Below are positions 1 to 8,163 of a stretch of DNA of 64,000 nucleotides, piece by piece. A program made the position numbers and the translations under genes. The stretch covers positions 434,001 through 498,000 of the forward strand of contig NZ_BMWZ01000003.1 of assembly GCF_014651495.1 (NCBI RefSeq), read 5' to 3'. The DNA comes from Algibacter mikhailovii (GTDB lineage Bacteria; Bacteroidota; Bacteroidia; Flavobacteriales; Flavobacteriaceae). Every line of letters starts with the position of its first letter. Position 1 is the first letter of the stretch. The notes below the pieces were generated by a model. The model ran no database searches, was not told the origin of the DNA, and saw nothing but the letters and a program-made list of their open reading frames with translations.

Positions 1-29
1 CTAAGTCAAAAAAAACATCCTTTATGTTA

Positions 30-1331
30 TTAATTTTCATCGACTGAATTTAATATTAAATTAAACAATTCTTTAAAGCCCTTCCATCTCATATCATCAC
101 CAAAGGTATAATTATGAAAAACAGGAATAAACGAGCCATTTACCTGCTTAACCTCATCAATCATTTCATTTAAAACCTTTTTCTTATCCAGAAGTGATTT
201 GTGTTTCAGTAAAGCATAATCCATCACTTGATAAGGAAATACCATTAAGGGTGTTTGTACTTCATAATCTAAATCGTAAAATAAAAATGGTGAACAAGAA
301 CCTGCTCTAAACCCAATTTGATTGACATAGCCCATGGTATAATCTTCCTGAACTTCAAGAGTTATCAAGTTTCTGTAAGCATCAGGTAAATTAAGTTTTG
401 AAAAAGATTGCCTTGTAGCCTTTAAATTGGTGTTTAAGATTTCCTCCATTTTTATTTTTTCTTTTTTTAATGTTGAGCTATTCTCAATGGCAAGAAAAGA
501 AACCTTAAGACCAACTCTACAATAATCTCCAACGTGTTTGATAAGAGAAACAAACTTCTTTTTATTTGGATTTATACCTTTATCATAAGTAGAATAATCA
601 CCAATTAGAAAAAAGAATAGAAATTTGTACTTAGAGTGTCTTTGTCTATTTATAATATATTTAAATGTATCATAGGGATCATGTTTAAACCCTAGCAGAA
701 CTATAAACCTAAGGTATAAGCTTTTAATTTTTAGTCTAAAAAGGTCTGCCGTGATCCCACCAAAATTACGCATCAAACCTTTTAATTTATAATTATACGG
801 ACTTGGTACATCTATAACAGGAATAATATTATATGTTCTTTCAGGAAAAACAAATTCTGGAAACTGTTTTTGCAAAGCATCTTTAAATTTATAAGCCCAA
901 ATATCAACAACAGGTTGATGTAAAAAGCCTTCGTTAAAAGCAAGACTTTCTTTAGCTGAAAACCGTCCGTATTCATCCTTTACATGAGGCAGATATTCTT
1001 CATAACGCGATAGTAAATAGAAAGAAGCCGAAAAAATATCAAAAGGAATGGAACACTTTTCGCCTATATAAAAGAAACACTTTGTAGTATCCCAGGAATG
1101 GACATTAATATCAACATCTCCTAGGCCTTGCTCAAATAAGATATCATGACTCTTAACAAAAAACTCATTACCAAGTTGTTGCTTTGCATAGGACATTTTC
1201 AAACTGTCATGTGCAATAAACTCTTCAATTTTAGCAGTAAAACCAACCTTTATACCCAGTACGCGGGTACAAATATGTTTAAAAACATAATTTAATCTTG
1301 GTGATTTTTTTTTTGTATAAACTAGAAGCAT
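30..1331 (-). CDS. Polysaccharide deacetylase-like protein (DUF7033 type), probably degenerate
   Basis: This 433-residue protein has the layout of the flavobacterial polysaccharide deacetylase family with an N-terminal DUF7033-like region (about 1-160) and a C-terminal NodB-like region. The conserved tail around 'DYTMGYVNQIGFRAGSC' (about 330-346) is typical of these proteins. The usual metal-binding acidic pair is reduced to 'VIDVPSPY' (D174 only). The place where I expect a 'GLHPSY' histidine motif reads 'GLKVSF', with K276. The catalytic site therefore looks impaired, and it may bind glycan rather than deacetylate it. There is no signal peptide. The start ATG shares one base with the radC stop (TAATG), so the two genes are probably co-transcribed and translationally coupled. 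Family assignment is fairly sure; loss of activity is inference. Confidence 0.7.
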   Translation of the reverse strand: MLLVYTKKKSPRLNYVFKHICTRVLGIKVGFTAKIEEFIAHDSLKMSYAKQQLGNEFFVKSHDILFEQGLGDVDINVHSWDTTKCFFYIGEKCSIPFDIFSASFYLLSRYEEYLPHVKDEYGRFSAKESLAFNEGFLHQPVVDIWAYKFKDALQKQFPEFVFPERTYNIIPVIDVPSPYNYKLKGLMRNFGGITADLFRLKIKSLYLRFIVLLGFKHDPYDTFKYIINRQRHSKYKFLFFFLIGDYSTYDKGINPNKKKFVSLIKHVGDYCRVGLKVSFLAIENSSTLKKEKIKMEEILNTNLKATRQSFSKLNLPDAYRNLITLEVQEDYTMGYVNQIGFRAGSCSPFLFYDLDYEVQTPLMVFPYQVMDYALLKHKSLLDKKKVLNEMIDEVKQVNGSFIPVFHNYTFGDDMRWKGFKELFNLILNSVDEN

Positions 1332-2029
1332 TACAATAAGTTTTCATCGGCAAAACTAAAGTATGCATTTTCAGTTATAATTAGGTGATCTAGTACTTTT
1401 ATATCTATACTCAATGCTGCTTTTTTTAACTTTTGCGTAATTAGCTTATCCGGTTCACTGGGCTTTAAGGTCCCAGAGGGATGATTGTGACAAAGAATAA
1501 GACCTGTTGCACCCACCTCTAATGCCATTTTAAGTACGAGTCTAACATCAACAAGGGTTCCAGTCATACCGCCTTTACTTAACTGGTTTTTAAATATAAC
1601 TTTATTGGAATTACTTAGGTAGATTATCCAAAATTCTTCGTGTTGCAAATCACCTAAGATGGGTTGCATCATTTCAAATACAGAAACACTAGACGTAATA
1701 ATTAATTTCTCCATGGCTTTCTCTCCTCTGCGTCTTCTCCCTAATTCTAAAGCAGCAACAATAGTTATTGCTTTAGCCTCCCCAATACCTTTAAAATCCA
1801 TAAGCTGTTTAACAGACCGTTTTCCCAACTCATTAAGGTTATTATTCGTACTCGCCAAAATGCGTTTACATAAAGCTACAGCGCTTTCATCTTTATTCCC
1901 AGATCCTATTAAAATGGCGACCAGCTCAGCATCACTAAGCACTTGCTTTCCTTTATTCAATAATTTTTCACGGGGTTGATCGTCTTGACTCCAATTTTTT
2001 ATGGAAAACGATGTTGAATTTTCTTGCAT
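1331..2029 (-). CDS. radC: RadC family protein (JAB/MPN domain)
   Basis: RadC-type protein of 232 residues. The N-terminal part has a helix-hairpin-helix-like region ('LMDFKGIGEAKAITIVAALE'). The C-terminal JAB/MPN domain carries the JAMM metal motif 'HNHPSGTLKPSEPD', the zinc-peptidase-like signature of the family. The cellular role of RadC is unsettled; the old DNA-repair assignment is weakly supported. The open frame continues upstream to 2080, but I chose the ATG at 2029 because 'MQENSTSFSIKNW' matches the normal N terminus of Bacteroidota RadC and the extra 17 residues do not. Its stop overlaps the start of the following deacetylase-like gene by one base. Confidence 0.9.
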   Translation of the reverse strand: MQENSTSFSIKNWSQDDQPREKLLNKGKQVLSDAELVAILIGSGNKDESAVALCKRILASTNNNLNELGKRSVKQLMDFKGIGEAKAITIVAALELGRRRRGEKAMEKLIITSSVSVFEMMQPILGDLQHEEFWIIYLSNSNKVIFKNQLSKGGMTGTLVDVRLVLKMALEVGATGLILCHNHPSGTLKPSEPDKLITQKLKKAALSIDIKVLDHLIITENAYFSFADENLL

Positions 2030-2341
2030 TTGATAAATATAATTATTGTAAGCCTTACAAACAATTAATTCATTAACCACAATACATTTATCATTTGAGA
2101 AACAATCTATTTAACTAAACGGAATAAGCCCAAGAAGTATAATCTAATATGGTAAACTACGCGCGACTAACACATATTATGCCCACAAAATATTATAAAT
2201 AAATAGTTGTACTACTCAAATACAAGATAAGTGCAACCCAAAATATTAAAATTTCAACTAACTTAGCCTTAGACCTAAATTCGAGCTATTTAAAAGACGG
2301 CTGAACTAACGAATAACGCGTAATTAAAACACATATTTCAT

Positions 2342-2935
2342 TTGAGTTATCCGCCAAAACATCATCAAGACAACGATAAAAATCATATAATTGAAGTTAT
2401 TAAGGCTTATCCTTTAGCAACCCTCATTTCTATAAAAAACAATAAACCATTTATAAGTCATTTACCTCTAATTTTGAATAATGATAAACTCATTGGTCAT
2501 ATTGACAAAAACAATCCTCAAGCAGAACTATTAGCTAATAACAGCCCTATAACAGTAATCTTTTCTGGACCTCAATGTTATATTTCGCCTAGCATATATG
2601 AAGGCGACTCTCAATTACCAACATGGAACTATATCAAAGTGCATATTGAAGGAAAGGTTATAGCCATAAATGACAAAAATGCTCTAAAACAATCGTTGAT
2701 AGGAATGACTCAATTTTTAGAATCTCCTGAACACAAGTACGTTTTGGAAGCAGATAATCCTAAAATGGCATTATATCTGGATTACATTGCAATGTTTGAA
2801 ATAGAAATAACGGGGTGGGAAGGAAAATTCAAACTTTCTCAAGATAAACAAAAGACAAATTTTATAGCAGCCAAAAACATGCTAATTGAATCAACAAAAA
2901 AGAATATTGAAGAATTTTTAAAAAAACTATTATAG
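2342..2935 (+). CDS. PaiB-like FMN-binding protein, TTG start
   Basis: A 197-residue protein of the PaiB / FMN-binding split-barrel family ('FMN-binding negative transcriptional regulator'). Visible family features are the N-terminal 'YPPKHHQ', the segment 'ISHLPLIL' and 'LPTWNYIKVHIEGK', followed by a helical tail. In Bacillus PaiB is tied to protease and sporulation regulation, but many homologues are simply flavin- or haem-binding proteins, so a regulatory role is not established here. No in-frame ATG lies between the upstream stop at 2321 and residue 119. The TTG at 2342 puts the protein start exactly where the family starts, so TTG initiation is well supported. It appears to be a single-gene unit. 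Confidence 0.8.
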   Translation: MSYPPKHHQDNDKNHIIEVIKAYPLATLISIKNNKPFISHLPLILNNDKLIGHIDKNNPQAELLANNSPITVIFSGPQCYISPSIYEGDSQLPTWNYIKVHIEGKVIAINDKNALKQSLIGMTQFLESPEHKYVLEADNPKMALYLDYIAMFEIEITGWEGKFKLSQDKQKTNFIAAKNMLIESTKKNIEEFLKKLL

Positions 2936-2973
2936 GCATTATCTTTACTTTGCTTTAATAAATTTATCCCGGA

Positions 2974-5418
2974 ATGAATAAAAAAATAATATTTTCAAAA
3001 CAGACTTTCCTAATAGCTTTTTTGGTTTTTGTAAATTTATTATGCTCAGCTCAGAGGTCAGAGACTACTTTTTTTAATGATTCTACTAAAACAAAGAAAC
3101 CTCAGCCCATTGACATTCTGGATGTTGTTAAGGAAATTCAAATTGCAAATGAGAAAATAAAAGAATCTGAGATAAAAAGCAAAATTAGTAAGGATATAAA
3201 AAAAATAGACTCTCTTATACCTATCCAGCAAGAAGATATACTATTAAATAAAAAACAGGCCGAAATATTCATTAAAGCCAATCCCAATAGACAGAAGATA
3301 AATAACATTCTTAATAAATGGAATATTTACAACAGTTATCTTGAAGCTTGGCAAATCACTATAAACAATAGCATTCAGCGGAATGCCAGAAGCCTAAAAG
3401 AAACAGACTATAATGAGAAAGTATGGCAGCTAACGCTTGAAAGTTCAAAAAAACAAGATGTTCCAACAGAAATAATTAGTAACATCAACAGTGTTTTTCA
3501 TGACTTTAGAAAATTAAAAAACACATTATCTCAAGAGAACAAGAAATATCTAAGTCTTGAATCTAAGATTAATGATCTTAATTCAATTACACTTGATATA
3601 ATCGATCAGCTTGAAAACTTGAAGACATCTCCAATCTATAACGTTTTATATAGACGCCATGAACCCTTGTGGAAAACTACAATTCCCGAAACTAAAGTTG
3701 AAATACCTCGTGGCGGTGATAAAGAATCTGGAGGGATTAAAATAAAAAACACGCTTGACTTCTTTAAAACATTTGAACACCTCATCTATTTATACATAGT
3801 TATTGTTCTCATTATTATTGGTTTCTTAAGATATATAAAAAAAGGAATTGCATTATTTGAATATGATCAAAATAATGCATTTCTGAAAAAATCTTTGGAT
3901 TTAATATCTCATAAGCCAAAAGTCATTATAGCATTTATCTGTATGATTATTGCTAAATTTTACTTTTCAAATGCACCAAAAATTGTAGAAGACATTTTCA
4001 CATTTCTCGTTCTAGTTTTAGCGGTACCTATAGTCTATAAAAGCCTTACCGAAAAATTCAGAAATGTTGTATTTGTCATCATTTTCTTTTACCTATATAA
4101 TACAGCCAAAGCTTACATATGGTTTGAATCTTATCAATACCGAGCTTACTTGCTTCTTGAAGCTTCACTTGTAATGTTAAGTCTTTATTACTTTACAAGA
4201 CCTTATAAAAAAACAAGAAAACTACCTTTAAAGGATCTTTCTTTATTTTTTGTTAAACTCACGCCCTTAATATACCTCTTATGCTTAACCTCTATAATCT
4301 CTAATATTCTTGGGTACACCAATTTAGCAGATGTTTCATTAAAAATATGTACCCAAGGCAGTGCCATAACCTTGACATTCTATGGCATACTAAGAATTCT
4401 AGAAGGCACCTCCTTAGCATTAATGCACCGTCATTATGGATCTAAAGGAAACGTCAATCTCTTGAAAAAAGTAGCCGTAGAAAAAAAGGTCTTGAAATTT
4501 GTTCAGACCATTGTTTTTATCCTGTGGTTGCTGTTCTTTCTTAATATTTTGGACCAATTTAGCACCTTCATTGATTTCTTCAACAACCTGCTAACAGAAC
4601 CTTATGTGGTTGGTAGCATTACCTTTACCATTGGAGACATCCTCTCCTTTATACTAATACTAATAGGCTCATTTATAGCCACTTCTTTTATAGGTTTTAT
4701 CATTGATGGAGACGAAGGCGCCTTAAAGTTTTTAAGGCTTCCGAAAGGTGTTCCTAATGCCATTTCTTTGGTTATAAGGTATCTCATTCTAGCCTTTGGT
4801 ATTGTCTTTGCCTTGTCTTCTTTAGGTATTGATTTAGGAAAATTCAATTTAATGGCTGGAGCTTTAGGACTTGGTATTGGATTTGGCTTACAAAATGTTA
4901 TTTCAAACTTTGTATCTGGGCTTATTTTAGTTTTTGAACGCCCAATTTTACCGGGTGACACTGTAGAGGTAAATAACCTACTAGGTACCGTAAATAAAAT
5001 TGGAATTAGGTCATCAAACATCAGCACTTATGAAGGTGCAGATGTCGTAGTGCCTAATAACAACTTGGTAGCTAACGATCTTATCAACTGGACCTTATCA
5101 AATAACATAAAACGAGTTGAAATTTTAATTGGAACGACTTACGGTTCTGATCCAAACCAAGTATTAGAAATACTTTTGGAATGTGCTACCAATTATACAC
5201 AAGCTATGAACGACCCTGCTCCAGTGGCTCTTTTTAGTGATTTTGGAGACAATTCTTTAAATTTCAGATTAAGATTTTGGGTACATTTTGAATTGGGGCT
5301 TAAATCAAAAAGTGATGTTTCAATTGCAATATATAATAGCTTTAAAGAACACGGCATTGAAATACCGTTCCCTCAACAGGATATTTACATAAAAAGCACC
5401 CCTGATAAGGAAGAATAA
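2974..5418 (+). CDS. Mechanosensitive ion channel, MscS family, large form
   Basis: Large MscS-type channel of 814 residues. A signal peptide (about 1-26, ending at 'LLCSAQ') is followed by a charged, helix-rich periplasmic region (about 35-240). About ten membrane segments begin near residue 268. The pore-lining helix and MscS core are clear near 630-650 ('GALGLGIGFGLQNVISNFVSG'), followed by the beta domain ('PILPGDTVEV') and the alpha/beta C-terminal domain. Such channels open on membrane tension to release solutes during hypo-osmotic shock. The long periplasmic extension resembles the MscK/MscM subgroup in plan rather than the small MscS. It is transcribed alone and converges with mpl. 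Confidence 0.92.
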   Translation: MNKKIIFSKQTFLIAFLVFVNLLCSAQRSETTFFNDSTKTKKPQPIDILDVVKEIQIANEKIKESEIKSKISKDIKKIDSLIPIQQEDILLNKKQAEIFIKANPNRQKINNILNKWNIYNSYLEAWQITINNSIQRNARSLKETDYNEKVWQLTLESSKKQDVPTEIISNINSVFHDFRKLKNTLSQENKKYLSLESKINDLNSITLDIIDQLENLKTSPIYNVLYRRHEPLWKTTIPETKVEIPRGGDKESGGIKIKNTLDFFKTFEHLIYLYIVIVLIIIGFLRYIKKGIALFEYDQNNAFLKKSLDLISHKPKVIIAFICMIIAKFYFSNAPKIVEDIFTFLVLVLAVPIVYKSLTEKFRNVVFVIIFFYLYNTAKAYIWFESYQYRAYLLLEASLVMLSLYYFTRPYKKTRKLPLKDLSLFFVKLTPLIYLLCLTSIISNILGYTNLADVSLKICTQGSAITLTFYGILRILEGTSLALMHRHYGSKGNVNLLKKVAVEKKVLKFVQTIVFILWLLFFLNILDQFSTFIDFFNNLLTEPYVVGSITFTIGDILSFILILIGSFIATSFIGFIIDGDEGALKFLRLPKGVPNAISLVIRYLILAFGIVFALSSLGIDLGKFNLMAGALGLGIGFGLQNVISNFVSGLILVFERPILPGDTVEVNNLLGTVNKIGIRSSNISTYEGADVVVPNNNLVANDLINWTLSNNIKRVEILIGTTYGSDPNQVLEILLECATNYTQAMNDPAPVALFSDFGDNSLNFRLRFWVHFELGLKSKSDVSIAIYNSFKEHGIEIPFPQQDIYIKSTPDKEE

Positions 5419-5469
5419 TTCAAAACTGAATGCCTTCTACTTATTTTTAGTTTCAGGCAACACGTGAAA

Positions 5470-6825
5470 TTATGTAAACATTGTTTTTATTTCATCAAAA
5501 TCTAGACCGCCGTAATTTCCCGAACTCATTAAAAGCAAAGCTTTGCTTTCAAAGTTCTGAGAAAACAGAAAATCTTTAAAGTCAACTGGATTCGTATAAA
5601 TTATTAAATCCTCTCGTTGAAAGGCATTTGCTATTTGCTCATGTGTTACCTCTTCCAATTTCTTTATCTCAACGGCATGGGGCGAATAAAATACCACAGC
5701 AACGTCGGCCGCATCAAGTGCGCCTTTATATTCCTTCAAGAAGTCGGCATTCAAACTGCTATAGGTATGTAATTCTAAACAAGCAACAAGTGTTTTGTTT
5801 TGATATTGTTCTTTAACGGCTTGGGTGGTTGCCTCAACCTTACTCGGTGAATGGGCAAAATCTTTATAGGCAACGCTCGTTTTTCCTTCTGCTATTTTTT
5901 CTAAACGCTTACTTGCGCCCTTAAAGGTTGCTATAGCTTCGTAAAAATCATCCTCATCAATACCCATATGTTGACAAATCCATTTAGCACCAGCCAAATT
6001 ATTTAGATTATGCTTCCCAAATACTTCAATAGGCAAGTATCCTTCCGGTGTTTCTATAAGTGTTTGTCCATCTTCAACAGTATATTCTGGAGTATGATAG
6101 GCAATTTTTCTAATGGCATTTTCACTCGCTTCTACTACCCGTTTCACTTCTTGATCTTCCTCATTATAATTAATACTCCCTCCTTTCACAATAGAATCTA
6201 CAAAAATGCTAAACTGTTCTACATAATTTTCGTAGGTAGAAAAAACGTTTATATGGTCCCAAGCAATACCACTCAAAAGGGCAATATTAGGTTTGTATAA
6301 ATGGAATTTTGGACGTCTATCAATTGGAGAGCTTAAATACTCATCTCCTTCTAAAATAATAAAATCATTAGTTTCAGTTAGTTTCACCATAACATCAAAA
6401 CCTTCCAATTGTGCTCCTACCATATAATCAACATCTCGATCATGATAATGCATGACATGAAGAATCATAGAAGTAATGGTTGTTTTGCCATGACTACCAC
6501 CTATTACTACTCTGGTTTTATGTTTTGATTGTTCATACAAAAACTCAGGATAACTATAAATTTTAAGTCCTAAAGCTTGCGCCTTTAGCAACTCGGGATT
6601 ATCAACTTTGGCGTGCATTCCTAAAACAATTGCATCTAAATCCTTGGTGATTTTTTCAGGAAACCAGCCAAACAATTCTGGCAAAAGCCCTTTCGCCTCT
6701 AATCTAGACTTTGAAGGTTCAAAAATTGAGTCATCACTTCCTGTAACCTGATATCCTTTATTATGTAATGCCAATGCTAAATTATGCATAGCTGCTCCAC
6801 CAATTGCTATAAAATGTACGTTCAT
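5470..6825 (-). CDS. mpl: UDP-N-acetylmuramate:L-alanyl-gamma-D-glutamyl-meso-diaminopimelate ligase
   Basis: Mur ligase of 451 residues with the Mpl layout. It has an N-terminal Rossmann-like UDP-binding domain starting 'VHFIAIGGAAM', a central ATPase domain with P-loop 'GGSHGKTT' (109-116), and a C-terminal ligase domain containing 'DFAHSPSK'. Mpl reattaches recovered murein tripeptide to UDP-MurNAc, so it recycles cell-wall peptide in the cytoplasm. The 'GSHGKTT' and 'GGAAMH' variants separate Mpl from MurC, which normally has 'GTHGKTT' and 'GIGGIGM'. It is a single gene, convergent with the MscS gene. Confidence 0.93.
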   Translation of the reverse strand: MNVHFIAIGGAAMHNLALALHNKGYQVTGSDDSIFEPSKSRLEAKGLLPELFGWFPEKITKDLDAIVLGMHAKVDNPELLKAQALGLKIYSYPEFLYEQSKHKTRVVIGGSHGKTTITSMILHVMHYHDRDVDYMVGAQLEGFDVMVKLTETNDFIILEGDEYLSSPIDRRPKFHLYKPNIALLSGIAWDHINVFSTYENYVEQFSIFVDSIVKGGSINYNEEDQEVKRVVEASENAIRKIAYHTPEYTVEDGQTLIETPEGYLPIEVFGKHNLNNLAGAKWICQHMGIDEDDFYEAIATFKGASKRLEKIAEGKTSVAYKDFAHSPSKVEATTQAVKEQYQNKTLVACLELHTYSSLNADFLKEYKGALDAADVAVVFYSPHAVEIKKLEEVTHEQIANAFQREDLIIYTNPVDFKDFLFSQNFESKALLLMSSGNYGGLDFDEIKTMFT

Positions 6826-7020
6826 ATTGTTATTTTGTGTTTCCCTTATAACTTCACAATTGCTACTTTGTAGAAAATGTAAAGAAAAGTAAATATATGA
6901 ATTGACGCCCTAATGTAGAAGACTGAAAGTAGAAGTTTTTAGGTTAGGTCTTTTTGTAAATCTTTTTTACTAAGTCTTTATAAATAATAGAGTCTTAAAC
7001 CATTAGGAAAGATCTAATAT

Positions 7021-7971
7021 CTACATCTCTAAAATAACCTCTTTTTGTTTCCAAAAGGTTTCAATTTCAGGCAATGCCGTCACCGCTAAATTAATATACT
7101 TTAAGGCTTTTGTCTTGTTTTTTTTATGAGTTTCTATTTGTGCTAAACGATAATAGGCCCAAGCCTTAGGTACGCCATCTTTTGCGGAGTAATTTCCTAA
7201 ATATTTGTGCAGACACTGCTCACCTTTATGGAGTTCTACATTATACTCTGCAGCTACTTTGCCTATTTGATAATGAAGGGCATTACGTTGATGCTTCTTT
7301 TGGGCATACTCAATATTCTTTATTGCCTGCTTTGGTTTAGCTTCCGCCTCGTAAAATTTAGTCAATTTATCATAACATACTATCGAACCACCTTCTGTAA
7401 TTGCCATTTTATAATATTTCTCTGCTAATTGGGGTTCATCAGTATATTCATAAATATATCCTTTGGCCAAATAGCCATCCACTTTTGACAAATCCTCTAG
7501 CTCCTGCGCATATGCAAAGGACTTTTTTATGCTACCACCCAAAATCCCAGGAAGCTCCATATAAAATTCTACCAAGGCCCAACGTACATCAATATGGTTT
7601 TTATCTAAGGTAGCTGCTTTTTCAAAAGAGTATTTAATAGCTCCTATATAACCTAAGGCACTCAATTTATTATCTAAGGCCTTCATAGCCAAAACACCAG
7701 CGTACTTATAATGATAATTAGCACTGTTATTATTTGCTTCTACCAATGATTCATAGACATCTATGGCTTCGTCCCATTTTCTTTGATACCCGTAAGCATC
7801 ACCTAATAGTTCCAAAGCCCTTAAATTGGATGCATGATTTGCAACATATAGAACTAAAATACCTTCAGCCTTTGAGTATTGTTTTTGTTTAAGTAATTCA
7901 TCAACACTTTCAAGACTTATTTGAGCGAAAGTAAGTGCAGGCAAGAGTAATAGAAGAAATATTTTAAACAT
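7021..7971 (-). CDS. Secreted tetratricopeptide repeat protein
   Basis: A 316-residue exported protein with signal peptide 'MFKIFLLLLLPALTFAQ' and repeated helix-turn-helix units of the TPR type across the rest (for example 'ALELLGDAYGYQRKWDEAID' and 'YYRLAQIETHKKNKTKALKY'). TPR repeats usually hold protein-protein contacts; no enzymatic motif is visible. It is divergently transcribed from the large alpha-2-macroglobulin gene with 192 bp between them, each with its own promoter-like site. A partner role with that envelope protein is possible but not shown. Confidence 0.8.
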   Translation of the reverse strand: MFKIFLLLLLPALTFAQISLESVDELLKQKQYSKAEGILVLYVANHASNLRALELLGDAYGYQRKWDEAIDVYESLVEANNNSANYHYKYAGVLAMKALDNKLSALGYIGAIKYSFEKAATLDKNHIDVRWALVEFYMELPGILGGSIKKSFAYAQELEDLSKVDGYLAKGYIYEYTDEPQLAEKYYKMAITEGGSIVCYDKLTKFYEAEAKPKQAIKNIEYAQKKHQRNALHYQIGKVAAEYNVELHKGEQCLHKYLGNYSAKDGVPKAWAYYRLAQIETHKKNKTKALKYINLAVTALPEIETFWKQKEVILEM

Positions 7972-7991
7972 AGGGCAACTATATTAATACG

Positions 7992-8025
7992 CAAAAATAA
8001 ACTTTCTTCCATAGTAAGACGTCAA
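7992..8025 (-). promoter_or_regulatory. Promoter for the TPR gene
   Basis: Read on the minus strand, TATTTTTG (7992-7999) matches the Bacteroidota -7 consensus TAnnTTTG. A TTG at 8023-8025 lies 23 nt upstream, at the far end of the allowed -33 spacing. The -7 element is about 20 nt before the start codon at 7971. Confidence 0.42.
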
Positions 8026-8120
8026 TCAAGAAATTTTGTTGTGCCACCAGGTGCGTTGTTTTACCTTTAAAATGTTTAACTTCACTCAACCGAAGAACCC
8101 AATTACGCCTTTTCGATAAT

Positions 8121-8147
8121 TTGGAATACCTTTTGATTGTAATTTTG
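8121..8147 (+). promoter_or_regulatory. Promoter for the alpha-2-macroglobulin gene
   Basis: TAATTTTG at 8140-8147 is an exact match to the Bacteroidota -7 element TAnnTTTG. A TTG at 8121-8123 sits 16 nt upstream, about the -33 position. The start codon at 8164 follows after 16 nt, which would give a very short leader. Confidence 0.5.
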
Positions 8148-8163
8148 TGAGAAATACTGCAAA

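Noticed and set aside
4602-5027. 141-codon frame antisense to the MscS core
   Set aside because: It mirrors the conserved pore and beta domain of MscS; its composition is that of a reverse-strand shadow.
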